Positions 44,996 to 54,323 of a stretch of DNA of 64,000 nucleotides are shown here, piece by piece (position 1 is the first letter of the stretch; every line of letters starts with the position of its first letter). The stretch comes from Weeksella massiliensis (GTDB taxonomy: Bacteria > Bacteroidota > Bacteroidia > Flavobacteriales > Weeksellaceae): the NCBI GenBank assembly GCA_000751595.1, contig CCMH01000009.1, positions 124,001 through 188,000 on the forward strand, written 5' to 3'. The position numbers were made by a program, and so were the translations under genes. The notes below the pieces were generated by a model. The model did no database searches, had not been told where the DNA came from, and saw only the letters and a program-made list of their open reading frames with translations.

Positions 44996-45634
44996 TTAAT
45001 CAACGGTTTTCAATTCGTTGAGGTTTTTCTTTAATTTTTTTAGAAATACAATATAAAGAAAAAGATAATAGATCGAAGCAAATAAAAGGATAAAGAAAAT
45101 CGCAATCCCAACCGCTAATATCCCGTATTGTTTTGCATTGTTCTCGAGAAGAATATCGTTGAGATGTTTTGCGTTATAAATTCCTTTTCCGATTTCGTAA
45201 TACATCGGTGAACTTGCGATAATCGTAATCAGAACCGAAAATAAAACGAAATAGTTAATCACTTTTCTAAAACTTATAATACTCGAAATTAGCGAAGTTG
45301 TGGTTTGGTTGAAGTGGATTCTTCGGTAATAGCGATACGTAAAAAGCATGAAAAATAAGGTGACAAAAATACCAATTGTCGTGATGATATTGAAAAACTT
45401 AAAAGTTTCTTTGCTGATGTATTGCAAAGTTTCTGCATCGAAAAGTTGTTTGCCCAACAAGGTCGAATAAATAAAAAAACAAAGAATCAAAAGAAACTCG
45501 AAAACTGTATAAAAAAACAAGAGTCGAGCAACCGAAGTCGATTTCTTTTTCAGGATAGAAAAAATTCGATCAGTAGAGTGAGTATCTTTTATTTCGGTCT
45601 GTTGCCAACTTTTTTTTAGGTCGTCTAAATCCAT
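44996..45634 (-). CDS. Four-helix membrane protein, putative anti-sigma factor
   Basis: 212 aa. A soluble start MDLDDLKKSWQQTEIKD is followed by four transmembrane helices (about 37-60, 75-105, 123-147, 165-195). This form, with the DLDDLKxxW opening, regularly follows ECF sigma genes in Flavobacteriia and is a candidate anti-sigma factor although it has no zinc-finger ZAS motif. It is 4 nt after the sigma gene. Confidence 0.75.
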   Translation of the reverse strand: MDLDDLKKSWQQTEIKDTHSTDRIFSILKKKSTSVARLLFFYTVFEFLLILCFFIYSTLLGKQLFDAETLQYISKETFKFFNIITTIGIFVTLFFMLFTYRYYRRIHFNQTTTSLISSIISFRKVINYFVLFSVLITIIASSPMYYEIGKGIYNAKHLNDILLENNAKQYGILAVGIAIFFILLFASIYYLFLYIVFLKKLKKNLNELKTVD

Positions 45635-45638
45635 ACGC

Positions 45639-46139
45639 TTAATTTGATAAATTAGCCATAATTTCTTTTAGTTTGTTTTTCACTCGATTCATTTTCACAC
45701 GAGCGTTCCCTTCGGTAATACCAAGGGTTTCAGAAATTTCTTTATAATTCATATCCTCCAAATAGAGAAGCACCAATGCGCGTTCTACATCGTTCAAAAA
45801 CTTGAGACTGCTATACAAAAGATCCAACTTTTCTTGTCGATCTTCATCGTAATCATTGCTCAGATGTTGATAATGATGCTCTTCTAAAGAGAGCGTAATA
45901 GCTGATTTATTTTTTTTTCTGATGTAGGTGATCGCTGTGTTTAGCCCAACGCGGTACATCCAAGTAGAGAATTTCGAATCGCCTTTGAACGAATCAAAAG
46001 AACGCCAAAGCTGCAACACAATCTCCTGAAACAGATCATTATGCGCCTCCTGATCATCGGTATATATTCTACACACTTTGTGGATAATCCGTTGATTTTT
46101 AGTGATTAGTTCGGAAAATGTTTTCTCTTTGTTCTCCAA
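45639..46139 (-). CDS. ECF RNA polymerase sigma factor
   Basis: 166 aa sigma-70 family group IV protein: region 2 (DLFQEIVLQLWRSFDSFKGDSKFSTWMYRVGLNTAITYIRK) and region 4 (LNDVERALVLLYLEDMNYKEISETLGITEGNARVKMNRVKNKLKEIM). It heads a minus-strand run of six genes with gaps of 4-54 nt ending at the terminator 41353-41379, so it may control the metal-uptake genes behind it. A 130-nt leader with a hairpin precedes it. Confidence 0.93.
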   Translation of the reverse strand: MENKEKTFSELITKNQRIIHKVCRIYTDDQEAHNDLFQEIVLQLWRSFDSFKGDSKFSTWMYRVGLNTAITYIRKKNKSAITLSLEEHHYQHLSNDYDEDRQEKLDLLYSSLKFLNDVERALVLLYLEDMNYKEISETLGITEGNARVKMNRVKNKLKEIMANLSN

Positions 46140-46200
46140 ATTCGTTTTGGCTTTTGGTTAATGTGTCGTATGACGAGAAGAAATGTTACAAAAAAATGAA

Positions 46201-46224
46201 TCCCTTTGCTTTTACACAAAGGGA
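46201..46224 (-). promoter_or_regulatory. Leader hairpin with T-run upstream of the ECF sigma gene (possible attenuator or small RNA)
   Basis: On the minus strand TCCCTTTG pairs with CAAAGGGA around an 8-nt loop; then TTCA and seven T. It lies between the putative sigma promoter (46273-46280) and the ATG (46139), about 60 nt before the start. It looks like an intrinsic terminator inside the leader. The remaining 46140-46566 gap holds the two opposing promoters and no other gene. Confidence 0.55.
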
Positions 46225-46272
46225 CTCCCTAACCAACTTAAACCTATGAAAAAGCTATTGCTTAATCCGTTG

Positions 46273-46280
46273 CAAATATA
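46273..46280 (-). promoter_or_regulatory. -7 box TATATTTG for the ECF sigma gene
   Basis: TAnnTTTG match on the minus strand, giving a leader of about 130 nt. Confidence 0.5.
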
Positions 46281-46501
46281 GAGTAAGATTTTAAATTACA
46301 AAATATAATCAAAAGAAAATTGTCATTTTTCATTTCGAAAAAAATACAGTTTATCGTAACTTGTATAGAATGAGTAAGATAAGAAAGTCCTGAAAACAAA
46401 GAATTTAATGGTTTTTGGTAGGGTTTTGAAAAATATTTGCAGGGAATTAATAAAGAATCGTTCTAAACTGTAGTTAAATGTTAATGAAATGACAAAATTC
46501 A

Positions 46502-46533
46502 TTGTGATTAGCAATAACACTTTATTAAATTTG
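46502..46533 (+). promoter_or_regulatory. sdhCAB promoter: TTG-N21-TAAATTTG
   Basis: It has both -33 TTG (46502-46504) and -7 TAnnTTTG (46526-46533), the best full match to the Bacteroidota promoter in the window; 33 nt before the sdhC ATG. Confidence 0.7.
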
Positions 46534-46566
46534 TAGGTAAAATCTAAAAAATTAAACGTTTGCTTT

Positions 46567-47235
46567 ATGGCATCAGAAACTTTATTCAAATCTTCGATAG
46601 GAAAGAAGTTTGCAATGGCATTATCAGCACTTTTCTTGCTGATTTTCCTGCTTCAACACTTCACGATTAATCTCTTATCCGTAATTAGTCCAGAATTGTT
46701 CAATGAGGCATCTCACTTTATGGGCTACAATCCAATCATTCAATTTGTCATGCAGCCTGTTTTGGGATTTGCTGTGATTTTTCACTTTGTCATGGGATTC
46801 GTTCTCGAACTTCAAAACAAAAGTGCACGTCCGGTTAAGTATGCGTACACACAAGGGAGTGCAAACTCATCTTGGGCATCGCGCAACATGATTGTAAGTG
46901 GGTTGGTTATTTTAGCTTTCTTAGGCTTACACATGTATGACTTTTGGGTTCATGAAATCAATGTGAAGTACATCAATGTTATTCCAGATGATCCCCACAG
47001 ATATTGGGATGATTTGCATTCTAAATTTGGTGATATTTGGCGTGTTATTGTTTATTGTGTTGCTTTTATATTGTTAGGTATGCACTTGTCGCATGGTTTT
47101 CAGTCGGCCTTCCAATCAATCGGAGCACGTCATAAACGCTATACTCCATTTATTTTTGCATTTGGAAAAGTTTATTCAATTGCCATTCCGGCAGGGTTTG
47201 TTCTTATAGCCCTTTACCATTTTATTACACAATAA
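46567..47235 (+). CDS. sdhC: Succinate dehydrogenase / fumarate reductase cytochrome b subunit
   Basis: 222 aa with five hydrophobic helices (e.g. [68 protein letters not shown]), and conserved histidines for two b haems ([23 protein letters not shown]). It is the fused single-subunit anchor of the Bacteroidota/epsilon type. It leads sdhCAB, 13 nt before sdhA. Confidence 0.95.
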   Translation: MASETLFKSSIGKKFAMALSALFLLIFLLQHFTINLLSVISPELFNEASHFMGYNPIIQFVMQPVLGFAVIFHFVMGFVLELQNKSARPVKYAYTQGSANSSWASRNMIVSGLVILAFLGLHMYDFWVHEINVKYINVIPDDPHRYWDDLHSKFGDIWRVIVYCVAFILLGMHLSHGFQSAFQSIGARHKRYTPFIFAFGKVYSIAIPAGFVLIALYHFITQ

Positions 47236-47248
47236 TCTTTACAGAGAA

Positions 47249-49264
47249 ATGAGTACATTATTAAATTCAAAAACCCCAACTGGCGATATCGCAACACAGT
47301 GGGAAAGACATAAAGCCAATCTAAGACTAGTAGCACCTAATAACCGTGACCGATTAGAAATTATCGTTGTAGGAACAGGATTAGCAGGAGGTTCTGCTGC
47401 TGCTACTTTTGCAGAATTAGGCTACAAAGTTAAAGCATTTTGTTATCAAGATTCTCCTCGTCGTGCGCATTCTATTGCGGCACAAGGAGGTGTGAATGCT
47501 GCGAAAAATTATAAAGGAGATAACGATTCTATCTTCCGTTTGTTCTATGACACCATCAAAGGAGGTGACTACCGTGCTCGTGAATCGAACGTTCACCGTT
47601 TGGCAGAAGTTTCAGGAAATATTATCGACCAATGTGTGGCACAAGGTGTTCCTTTTGCTCGTGATTATGGTGGATATTTAGATAACCGTTCTTTTGGAGG
47701 GGTGCAGGTTTCTCGTACTTTCTACGCAAAAGGACAAACCGGACAACAATTGTTATTAGGAGCTTATTCGGCAATGAATCACCAAATACATTTAGGGCAT
47801 ATCGATATGTATAACCGACATGAAATGCTAGATATTGTTTTGGTAGATGGAAAGGCTCGCGGTATTATTGCAAGAAATATGATTACGGGTGAGATTGAAA
47901 GACATTCTGCTCATGCTGTTATTATTGCTACTGGAGGATACGGTAACGTATATTTCTTATCGTCAAATGCTATGGGGTCTAACGTAACTGCAGCATGGAA
48001 AGTTCATAAAAAAGGGGCATATTTTGCAAACCCATGTTATGTACAGATTCACCCAACGTGTATCCCAATTCATGGAACTAACCAATCGAAGTTAACCTTG
48101 ATGTCAGAATCATTGCGTAACTCTGGTCGTATTTGGGTTCCTAAGAAGAAGGAAGATTCCGAAGCTATTCGTGCAGGTAAGAAAAAAGCGGTTGATATAA
48201 AAGAAGAAGATCGTGATTATTATTTAGAAAGACGTTATCCTGCTTTTGGTAACTTAGTTCCCCGTGATGTTGCTTCTCGTGCAGCAAAAGAAAGATGTGA
48301 TGCAGGTTACGGAATCGAAGCGAATGAAACAGGAGAAGGAGTTTTCTTAGACTTCTCAACTGAAATTGTGAAACGTGGTCGAGAGGTGGCTTTTGCAAAT
48401 GGAAATCCAAATCCTTCTGAAGCAGAAATTGACCGTTTAGGAAAAAAATGGTTAGAGGAGAAGTATGGAAACTTATTCCAGATGTATCAGAAAATTACTG
48501 ATGAAAATCCATACGAAAACCCAATGCACATATATCCAGCGATTCACTATACTATGGGGGGAATCTGGGTAGATTATAATTTGATGTCTACAATACCAGG
48601 ATGTTATGTTGCAGGAGAAGCTAATTTCTCTGACCACGGTGCAAACCGTTTAGGAGCTTCTGCTTTGATGCAAGGTTTAGCTGATGGTTATTTTGTACTA
48701 CCTTATACAGTGGCTGACTATTTAGCTGATGATATCCGTACAGGAAAAATACCTACTAATACTCCAGAATTTGAGGAGGCTGAAAACGCTGTAAAAGAGC
48801 GTTTGAATTTCTTTGTTAACAATAAAGGAACAAAATCAGTTGACCATTTCCATAAACGTCTTGGTTTAATTATGTGGAATAAAGTCGGAATGGCAAGAAA
48901 TGCACAAGGATTACAAGAAGCAATTGTAGAAATTGAAGCATTACGAAAAGAATTTTGGAAAGAAGTTCGAGTACCAGGAGGTGTAGACGAATTGAATCCT
49001 GAGTTAGAAAAAGCTTGTCGAGTTGCAGACTTTTTAGAGTTAGGACAGTTAATGGCAATAGATGCTTTACATCGTAACGAGTCTTGTGGTGGGCATTTCC
49101 GTGAAGAATATCAGACAGAGGAAGGTGAAGCATTGAGAGATGATGAAAACTTTGCTTATGTTGCTGCATGGGAATACAAAGGGGATGACATTAATCAAGA
49201 AGTATTGCATAAAGAAGATTTACGTTTCGAATTTATCGAACTTAAAACACGTAGTTATAAATAA
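47249..49264 (+). CDS. sdhA: Succinate dehydrogenase / fumarate reductase flavoprotein
   Basis: 671 aa. FAD site [20 protein letters not shown], covalent-FAD His in [21 protein letters not shown], substrate motif [44 protein letters not shown], and C-terminal [13 protein letters not shown]. It oxidises succinate to fumarate (or the reverse) on the membrane complex with SdhB and SdhC. Confidence 0.97.
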   Translation: MSTLLNSKTPTGDIATQWERHKANLRLVAPNNRDRLEIIVVGTGLAGGSAAATFAELGYKVKAFCYQDSPRRAHSIAAQGGVNAAKNYKGDNDSIFRLFYDTIKGGDYRARESNVHRLAEVSGNIIDQCVAQGVPFARDYGGYLDNRSFGGVQVSRTFYAKGQTGQQLLLGAYSAMNHQIHLGHIDMYNRHEMLDIVLVDGKARGIIARNMITGEIERHSAHAVIIATGGYGNVYFLSSNAMGSNVTAAWKVHKKGAYFANPCYVQIHPTCIPIHGTNQSKLTLMSESLRNSGRIWVPKKKEDSEAIRAGKKKAVDIKEEDRDYYLERRYPAFGNLVPRDVASRAAKERCDAGYGIEANETGEGVFLDFSTEIVKRGREVAFANGNPNPSEAEIDRLGKKWLEEKYGNLFQMYQKITDENPYENPMHIYPAIHYTMGGIWVDYNLMSTIPGCYVAGEANFSDHGANRLGASALMQGLADGYFVLPYTVADYLADDIRTGKIPTNTPEFEEAENAVKERLNFFVNNKGTKSVDHFHKRLGLIMWNKVGMARNAQGLQEAIVEIEALRKEFWKEVRVPGGVDELNPELEKACRVADFLELGQLMAIDALHRNESCGGHFREEYQTEEGEALRDDENFAYVAAWEYKGDDINQEVLHKEDLRFEFIELKTRSYK

Positions 49265-49317
49265 AACCTTTTGACAGGATACGTTTTATCCTTTTAAAAG
49301 TCAAAATAATTAAGAAA

Positions 49318-50094
49318 ATGGCAACATCAAAAAATATTAATATCACCCTTAAAATTTGGCGACAACAAAATGCTAAAGCCAAAGGGAAATTAGAAACTTA
49401 TAGTTTAAATGACGTTTCTACAGATAGTTCATTCTTAGAAATGCTCGATTTGTTAAACGAGAATTTAATTGAAGAAGGGAAAGAGCCTATCGCATTTGAT
49501 CACGATTGTCGTGAAGGAATCTGTGGTATGTGTTCATTGTATATCAATGGTCGTCCGCACGGACCAGATTATGGAACTACAACTTGTCAGTTGCATATGC
49601 GTTCTTTCAAAGATGGCGACACAATCTATATAGAGCCTTGGCGCTCGAAAGCGTTCCCGGTAATTAAAGATTTAATTGTCGATCGTTCTTCTTTTGATAG
49701 AATTCAACAAGCAGGTGGTTACGTGTCTATCAATACGTCAGGGAGAACTGTTGATGCGAATACAATACCAGTACCAAAACAAGATGCAGATGATGCGTTC
49801 GACGCAGCGACTTGTATCGGTTGTGGGGCATGTGTAGCCGCTTGTAAAAATGGTTCTGCAATGTTATTTGTAGGTGCAAAAGTATCTCAGTTTGCTTTGT
49901 TACCGCAAGGTAGAGTAGAAGCTTCTAAGCGTGCTCAAAAAATGGTGGCACAAATGGATGCTGAAGGTTTTGGAAACTGTTCGAATACCGGAGCTTGTGA
50001 AGTGGAATGTCCGAAAGGAATTTCATTGTACAATATTGCACGTATGAACCGTGAGTTCTTGAGTGCAAAAATTGTATCTGAAGAAAAATTCTAA
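49318..50094 (+). CDS. sdhB: Succinate dehydrogenase / fumarate reductase iron-sulfur subunit
   Basis: 258 aa. 2Fe-2S domain [24 protein letters not shown] with a further Cys in TTTCQLHM; then [14 protein letters not shown] and [16 protein letters not shown] for the 4Fe-4S and 3Fe-4S clusters. Last gene of sdhCAB, followed by a terminator. Confidence 0.97.
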   Translation: MATSKNINITLKIWRQQNAKAKGKLETYSLNDVSTDSSFLEMLDLLNENLIEEGKEPIAFDHDCREGICGMCSLYINGRPHGPDYGTTTCQLHMRSFKDGDTIYIEPWRSKAFPVIKDLIVDRSSFDRIQQAGGYVSINTSGRTVDANTIPVPKQDADDAFDAATCIGCGACVAACKNGSAMLFVGAKVSQFALLPQGRVEASKRAQKMVAQMDAEGFGNCSNTGACEVECPKGISLYNIARMNREFLSAKIVSEEKF

Positions 50095-50112
50095 GTAGAA
50101 TTTCATCATATC

Positions 50113-50148
50113 AAAAAAGCGTTATAGATTTCACTGTAACGCTTTTTT
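50113..50148. terminator. Intrinsic terminator between sdhB and the carbonic anhydrase gene
   Basis: AAAAAAGCGTTATAG pairs with CTGTAACGCTTTTTT (one wobble) around ATTTCA. Serves both convergent genes. Confidence 0.88.
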
Positions 50149-50180
50149 ATTTTTTGTAGGATGGATGATGTTTCTATTTT

Positions 50181-50822
50181 TTATCCCAAAATGTATTGAT
50201 ACACCGAAAATAAATCTTGATTGTTTTGCATGTTTACCTCCAAATCTTTTACGATTCCATTGCTCACACCATAGACCCAACCATGGATGCTGAGTGCTTG
50301 TTCGTTTTTCCAGGCATTTTGCACAATCGACGTTTTGGCTAAATTATACACTTGTTCTTCTACATTGATTTCGATAAAACGATCGAAACGTTTGCACTCA
50401 TCTTCGATGGCATTTAATTCTCGTTTGTTCAGTCGATACACATCTTTTATATGGCGAATCCAATTATCAATCAAACCAACAGAAGTATTTTCCATTGCGG
50501 CCTTAACGCCTCCACAACCATAATGTCCGCACACAATGATATGACGAACTTTTAGGATATTCACTGCATAATCCAAAACAGAAAGCATATTCATGTCCGA
50601 ATGTACCACCATATTGGCAATATTTCTATGCACAAAAACTTCTCCCGGTTGTGCACCAATAATTTCATTTGCAGGAACGCGACTATCAGCACAGCCAATC
50701 CATAAAACGGGCGGTTCTTGCCCATTGGCTAAGCGGTTGAAAAAATCTTGGTCTTGAGATAGTTTTTCCTCTACCCATTTCTTGTTATTATCTAATAGCT
50801 TTTTATAAAATTCGGTGTACAT
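50181..50822 (-). CDS. can: Beta-class carbonic anhydrase
   Basis: 213 aa. Zinc ligands and active site: WIGCADSRVPANEIIGAQPGEVFVHRNIANMV (Cys, Asp-Arg dyad) and VCGHYGCGGVKAAM (His, Cys). It converts CO2 to bicarbonate in the cytoplasm. Single-gene unit; 308 bp separate its start from the porin gene upstream. Confidence 0.96.
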   Translation of the reverse strand: MYTEFYKKLLDNNKKWVEEKLSQDQDFFNRLANGQEPPVLWIGCADSRVPANEIIGAQPGEVFVHRNIANMVVHSDMNMLSVLDYAVNILKVRHIIVCGHYGCGGVKAAMENTSVGLIDNWIRHIKDVYRLNKRELNAIEDECKRFDRFIEINVEEQVYNLAKTSIVQNAWKNEQALSIHGWVYGVSNGIVKDLEVNMQNNQDLFSVYQYILG

Positions 50823-50941
50823 ATAGGTGTGCGATTTATCGATTTGTTAATTTTGGTTCTAAAAGTAGCAATATGTTCATTAAAACTGCAAAATATCTTC
50901 AAAATTTTATCAATACAGAAATTCTTCTTATGGTGTTTTTT

Positions 50942-50954
50942 ATAGGTAGGATGA
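50942..50954. repeat. Recurrent word core ATAGGTAGGATGA
   Basis: It lies in the 308-bp gap between the carbonic anhydrase and porin genes. The only other signals I see there are the palindrome and -7 box at 51051-51094. Confidence 0.5.
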
Positions 50955-51050
50955 GCTTCAGGTTCTGTAATTTGAATAAAGTTTGATTGATATATGATTT
51001 TTACACGGAGATTTTGTTTGCTTGATTTTGAGAGCTTTATGCGTAATGTT

Positions 51051-51094
51051 GTAACATTTGTTACGAAGATTTATTAGATGAATCAATATTTTTG
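51051..51094 (+). promoter_or_regulatory. Palindromic operator GTAAC-ATTT-GTTAC with -7 box TATTTTTG 36 nt on (site A)
   Basis: The palindrome (51051-51064) starts exactly 36 nt before the TAnnTTTG box (51087-51094). Its centre is about 42 nt before the expected transcription start, the class II activator position of Crp/Fnr proteins. Same arrangement at 52530, 54257 and 56826. Confidence 0.75.
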
Positions 51095-51130
51095 CAGGAT
51101 TCTTTTTTGATTAATTTTTTATCGAATGGT

Positions 51131-52498
51131 ATGTTGAAAACTTTTCAACTTTTATGCAAATTCCTTTTTTTTAGTTTGTCAATTTTTTCTCAACTCAATG
51201 CGAAAAGTTTAGATTCTATAAGTGTATATTCAACTTTAGAAAATGATTCTATTTCGAAAAATTGGGTAAAAGGACAAGCAAGAAATTATTTTTTAGCGAC
51301 AAATCACCAATACGGAAATGATTATTATACTGATGCTTTAGGTTTACATCTAAACTACGAAACAGAAATTATCCCGAATATTCGAGTAGGAGTTGCTGCA
51401 AACTTTGTTCAACATATTTTTAGTTCTGATTTAGATAAACCTTTTGCTGAAACGACCAACTCGTCAAGATGGGAAAAAGAATTGTACGATGTTCGCCAAC
51501 CTACTAAAAAAAATGCCCTCACACGATTGGATCAGTTTTATATACGTTATCAGACTGAAAATTCTCTTTTACAATATGGCAAAGCTACATTTCCGCACAC
51601 AGTTTTGCTCAACAAAAGCGATGGTAGAATGATGACTTTTAGTTTTCAAGGTGCTTGGTTACAACATCGAAAAGATAATATTTCGATTGATTTTGGTTGG
51701 ATTCATCGTTTTTCTCCACGTTCTATGACCAATTGGTATTCGACTCAAAACACGATAGGTTTGTCGGATAATGGTTATCAGCCAAATGGAAAGCCAGCTA
51801 TTTATAAAGAAAAAATTCCGAGCAAAGGATTGGGTATTGCGCATATTCAAAATAAAACAAAGAATTTTACCTTTGATTATTGGCAATTTCATCTTGATAA
51901 AGTAATGAGTACTTCTTGGCTTCAGGCTGAGTTTTCAAAGGAAAATTGGCTGGTTGGTGGTATATTTTCATATCAAATACCTTTTTCTTATCAAAATAAA
52001 TTAGCTTATAATGAGCGGTATATCCAGTCGAATGAGAAAAGCAAAGTAGCGAGTTTTACATTGGCATATTCAAAAATAAAGTATGGATTTCAGTTTGCAT
52101 ATTCTAAGGCTTTTTCTGGTGGTAGATTTTTGTTTCCGAAAGAGATGGGACGTGACCAGTTTTATACTTCTATGCCGAGAAGTAGGATGGATGGTATGAG
52201 TAATATTGATGTTTTGTCGATGGAGTTTTTTTATAGGATACCAACACTTCATTTTTCTTTGAAAGGCGTATCTACTAAAGGAATATCACCTGAAATTTAT
52301 ACGAACAATAAATATGGTTTAGATGATTATTGGCAATTAAACACAAAAATGGTTTGGGATATTTCACGATCTATTAAAGGATTTCAGCTCGAGTTTTTAC
52401 ATGTATGGAAAATTAATAAAAACGAAAATGATAATATGATTGTCCAACAACGCAGTAATTTTCAGCAATTCAATCTGATTGCTAATTGGTCTTTTTGA
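51131..52498 (+). CDS. Outer-membrane porin, OprD-like
   Basis: 455 aa from ATG 51131, which starts a signal peptide (LLCKFLFFSLSIFSQLNA); the longer frame overlaps the promoter. The mature protein consists of amphipathic strands and long Ser/Asn/Tyr-rich loops and ends in F (LIANWSF). GQARNYFLATNHQYGNDYYTDALGLHLNYE and the FHLDKVMSTSWLQAEFSK-type strands suggest the OprD family of substrate-selective porins; this is a structural impression. The shared operator suggests that it admits a sulfur compound used by the genes downstream. Confidence 0.75.
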   Translation: MLKTFQLLCKFLFFSLSIFSQLNAKSLDSISVYSTLENDSISKNWVKGQARNYFLATNHQYGNDYYTDALGLHLNYETEIIPNIRVGVAANFVQHIFSSDLDKPFAETTNSSRWEKELYDVRQPTKKNALTRLDQFYIRYQTENSLLQYGKATFPHTVLLNKSDGRMMTFSFQGAWLQHRKDNISIDFGWIHRFSPRSMTNWYSTQNTIGLSDNGYQPNGKPAIYKEKIPSKGLGIAHIQNKTKNFTFDYWQFHLDKVMSTSWLQAEFSKENWLVGGIFSYQIPFSYQNKLAYNERYIQSNEKSKVASFTLAYSKIKYGFQFAYSKAFSGGRFLFPKEMGRDQFYTSMPRSRMDGMSNIDVLSMEFFYRIPTLHFSLKGVSTKGISPEIYTNNKYGLDDYWQLNTKMVWDISRSIKGFQLEFLHVWKINKNENDNMIVQQRSNFQQFNLIANWSF

Positions 52499-52529
52499 TT
52501 TATTTCTTTATGTCCGAAAAATCGATTAT

Positions 52530-52573
52530 GTAACCTTTGATACTGTATATGAAAAATGCTTGAGGTATTTTTG
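52530..52573 (+). promoter_or_regulatory. Operator GTAAC-CTTT-GATAC with -7 box TATTTTTG 36 nt on (site D)
   Basis: One mismatch in the right half-site; the -7 box at 52566-52573 is a perfect TAnnTTTG at the same 36-nt offset as site A. About 57 nt of leader follow before the ATG at 52635; the leader also contains the recurrent word core ATCCTACC (52603-52610). Confidence 0.65.
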
Positions 52574-52634
52574 TGAACATGATAGAGGATAAGCAAAGTT
52601 TTATCCTACCTAAAAAAAGAAAAAACAAGTAAAC

Positions 52635-54110
52635 ATGAATAGTAAAATAAATGTACTGAAGAATAAATTTCTTTGGTTTTTGATGGTGGTTTTTCAAACA
52701 CATTGGTTGTTTGCTCAAGCTCCTTTTTTCGAGCGAGTGTACGATGAAACGCTTGCACAAGCGAGTTATGTGATTGCCGATCCCGAAACAAAAGAAGCAA
52801 TTGTCATCGACCCCAAGAGAGATATTGATACTTATTTAACGATTGCAAAAGAAAATAATCTGAAAATTACCCAGATTACCGAAACCCATATTCATGCCGA
52901 TTTTCTCAGCGGATCGCGAGAGTTGCAAGCAGCTACCAAGGCAAAATTATTGCTCTCGAACGAAGGTGGAAAAGATTGGCAATACGAATTTGCTCATGAA
53001 CCTCTGAAAGATGGCGATGTGATAAAAGTAGGGCGTTACACTTTAGAAGTGATGCATACGCCAGGGCACACACCCGAAAGTTTAACTTTTCTTTTGAAAG
53101 GAGGAAAGTTGCAGCCAATTCGCGCGATTACAGGAGATTTTATTTTTGTAGGAGATGTTGGGCGACCAGATTTGTTAGAGAAAGCAGCCGGACAACAAGG
53201 TACGCAAGAAGAAGGGGCCAAACAATTGTTTGCGTCTATTAAGCGTTTTTCTCAATTGCCCAATAATACAGAAATTTGGCCAGGACATGGTGCAGGCTCT
53301 TTTTGTGGAAAAAGTTTGAGTAACATTCCGCAATCGACTTTGGCCGAAGAAAAACAAACAAATGAAGCCTTGAAGATAAAAGAAGAAGCATCTTTTGTTC
53401 GGTATATTTTAGAAGGTCAACCAGAACCTCCAGCGTATTTTGCAGTGATGAAACAACTGAATAAAATTCAACGTCCATTGCTGATCCAAGTGCCAAAACA
53501 TCCTTTCCTTACCAAAGAAGAAGTTGATCGTGCTCGACAAAATAACGTGTTGATTGTAGATACTCGTAAAAAAGAAAACGTACAAAAAGGATTTATTCCA
53601 GGAAGTGTGCATTTCGAAAACGGAAAAATGTTATCGACTTTCATGGGATCGTTGATCAATTATCAACAGCAGTTGTTGATTGTGGCGAAGGAAGAAGAAC
53701 GCGACGATATTACGAGAAAATTGATGCGTATCGGGATGGATAATATTTATGGTTTTGTGTCGGATGTGCATCAACAAAGCTTACCATTGTTGAGCTCGAA
53801 AATTGTCGATATTGATGGATTTAAAAAATACTTGAATCGCTCAGATGTTCAGTTGATAGACGTGCGAACAGAAGGTGAATACAAAGCTGGACATATCAAA
53901 GGATTACAAAATATTCCGTTGAATACAATCGAGCAGAATTTATCCAAAATAGATAAAAAGAAACCCGTAGTTCTTCATTGTCAGAGCGGTGTTCGTGCAG
54001 CAATGGCGTATTCTATCCTTCGAAAAAATGGTTTCGAGAATATTATTAAATATTCGGGCGGGATCAACGATTGGGTAGAAAAAAAGAACGAATTGGTACA
54101 AGAAAAATAA
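52635..54110 (+). CDS. Metallo-beta-lactamase-rhodanese fusion, probable persulfide dioxygenase with signal peptide
   Basis: 491 aa. An N-terminal segment FLWFLMVVFQTHWLFAQ looks like a cleavable signal peptide, unusual for this family. The MBL domain (31-270) has ETHIHADFLSG (His85, His87), HTPGH (His141), GDVGRPD (Asp174) and WPGHG (His218), as in ETHE1-type non-haem iron dioxygenases that oxidise persulfide to sulfite. Two rhodanese domains follow: the first (about 292-380) lacks the catalytic Cys, the second (about 390-485) has Cys449 in HCQSGVRA. Sulfite made here could be removed by the TauE/SafE exporter encoded next. Confidence 0.88.
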   Translation: MNSKINVLKNKFLWFLMVVFQTHWLFAQAPFFERVYDETLAQASYVIADPETKEAIVIDPKRDIDTYLTIAKENNLKITQITETHIHADFLSGSRELQAATKAKLLLSNEGGKDWQYEFAHEPLKDGDVIKVGRYTLEVMHTPGHTPESLTFLLKGGKLQPIRAITGDFIFVGDVGRPDLLEKAAGQQGTQEEGAKQLFASIKRFSQLPNNTEIWPGHGAGSFCGKSLSNIPQSTLAEEKQTNEALKIKEEASFVRYILEGQPEPPAYFAVMKQLNKIQRPLLIQVPKHPFLTKEEVDRARQNNVLIVDTRKKENVQKGFIPGSVHFENGKMLSTFMGSLINYQQQLLIVAKEEERDDITRKLMRIGMDNIYGFVSDVHQQSLPLLSSKIVDIDGFKKYLNRSDVQLIDVRTEGEYKAGHIKGLQNIPLNTIEQNLSKIDKKKPVVLHCQSGVRAAMAYSILRKNGFENIIKYSGGINDWVEKKNELVQEK

Positions 54111-54173
54111 TTTTTCATCAAGCGTTTTGATTGATTATTCAAACGCTAAATTGATTCAATTTATACTTTACAA

Positions 54174-54214
54174 AAAAGGATTTTCGGGTTGAATAGTAAC
54201 CTGAAAATCCTTTT
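54174..54214 (+). terminator. Strong intrinsic terminator of the MBL-rhodanese gene
   Basis: AAAAGGATTTTCGGGTT pairs with AACCTGAAAATCCTTTT (17 bp, one wobble), loop GAATAGT, then T run. Confidence 0.9.
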
Positions 54215-54256
54215 GTTTTTTTAGCGAGATTTCTGCTTTCTCATACCTTTTGTTCT

Positions 54257-54300
54257 GTAACAATTGTTACTGCCTAAAATGACGTTTAGGGCTAATTTTG
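54257..54300 (+). promoter_or_regulatory. Operator GTAAC-AATT-GTTAC with -7 box TAATTTTG 36 nt on (site B)
   Basis: Perfect palindrome (54257-54270), -7 box at 54293-54300. Same offset as sites A and D. Leader to the ATG at 54324 is about 18 nt. Confidence 0.78.
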
Positions 54301-54323
54301 TAGTAATAAAAAAAGCATACAAG

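Noticed and set aside
46184-46194. Half-site TGTTAC upstream of the ECF sigma gene as a further member of the GTAAC-N4-GTTAC regulon
   Set aside because: The opposite half is absent and there is no -7 box at the 36-nt offset. The same applies to half-sites near 6480 and 41290.
46246-46281. An 11-codon plus-strand frame MKKLLLNPLQI beginning at an AACCTATG context
   Set aside because: Could be a leader peptide, but no plus-strand promoter is visible upstream and a minus-strand promoter overlaps it; too short to support.
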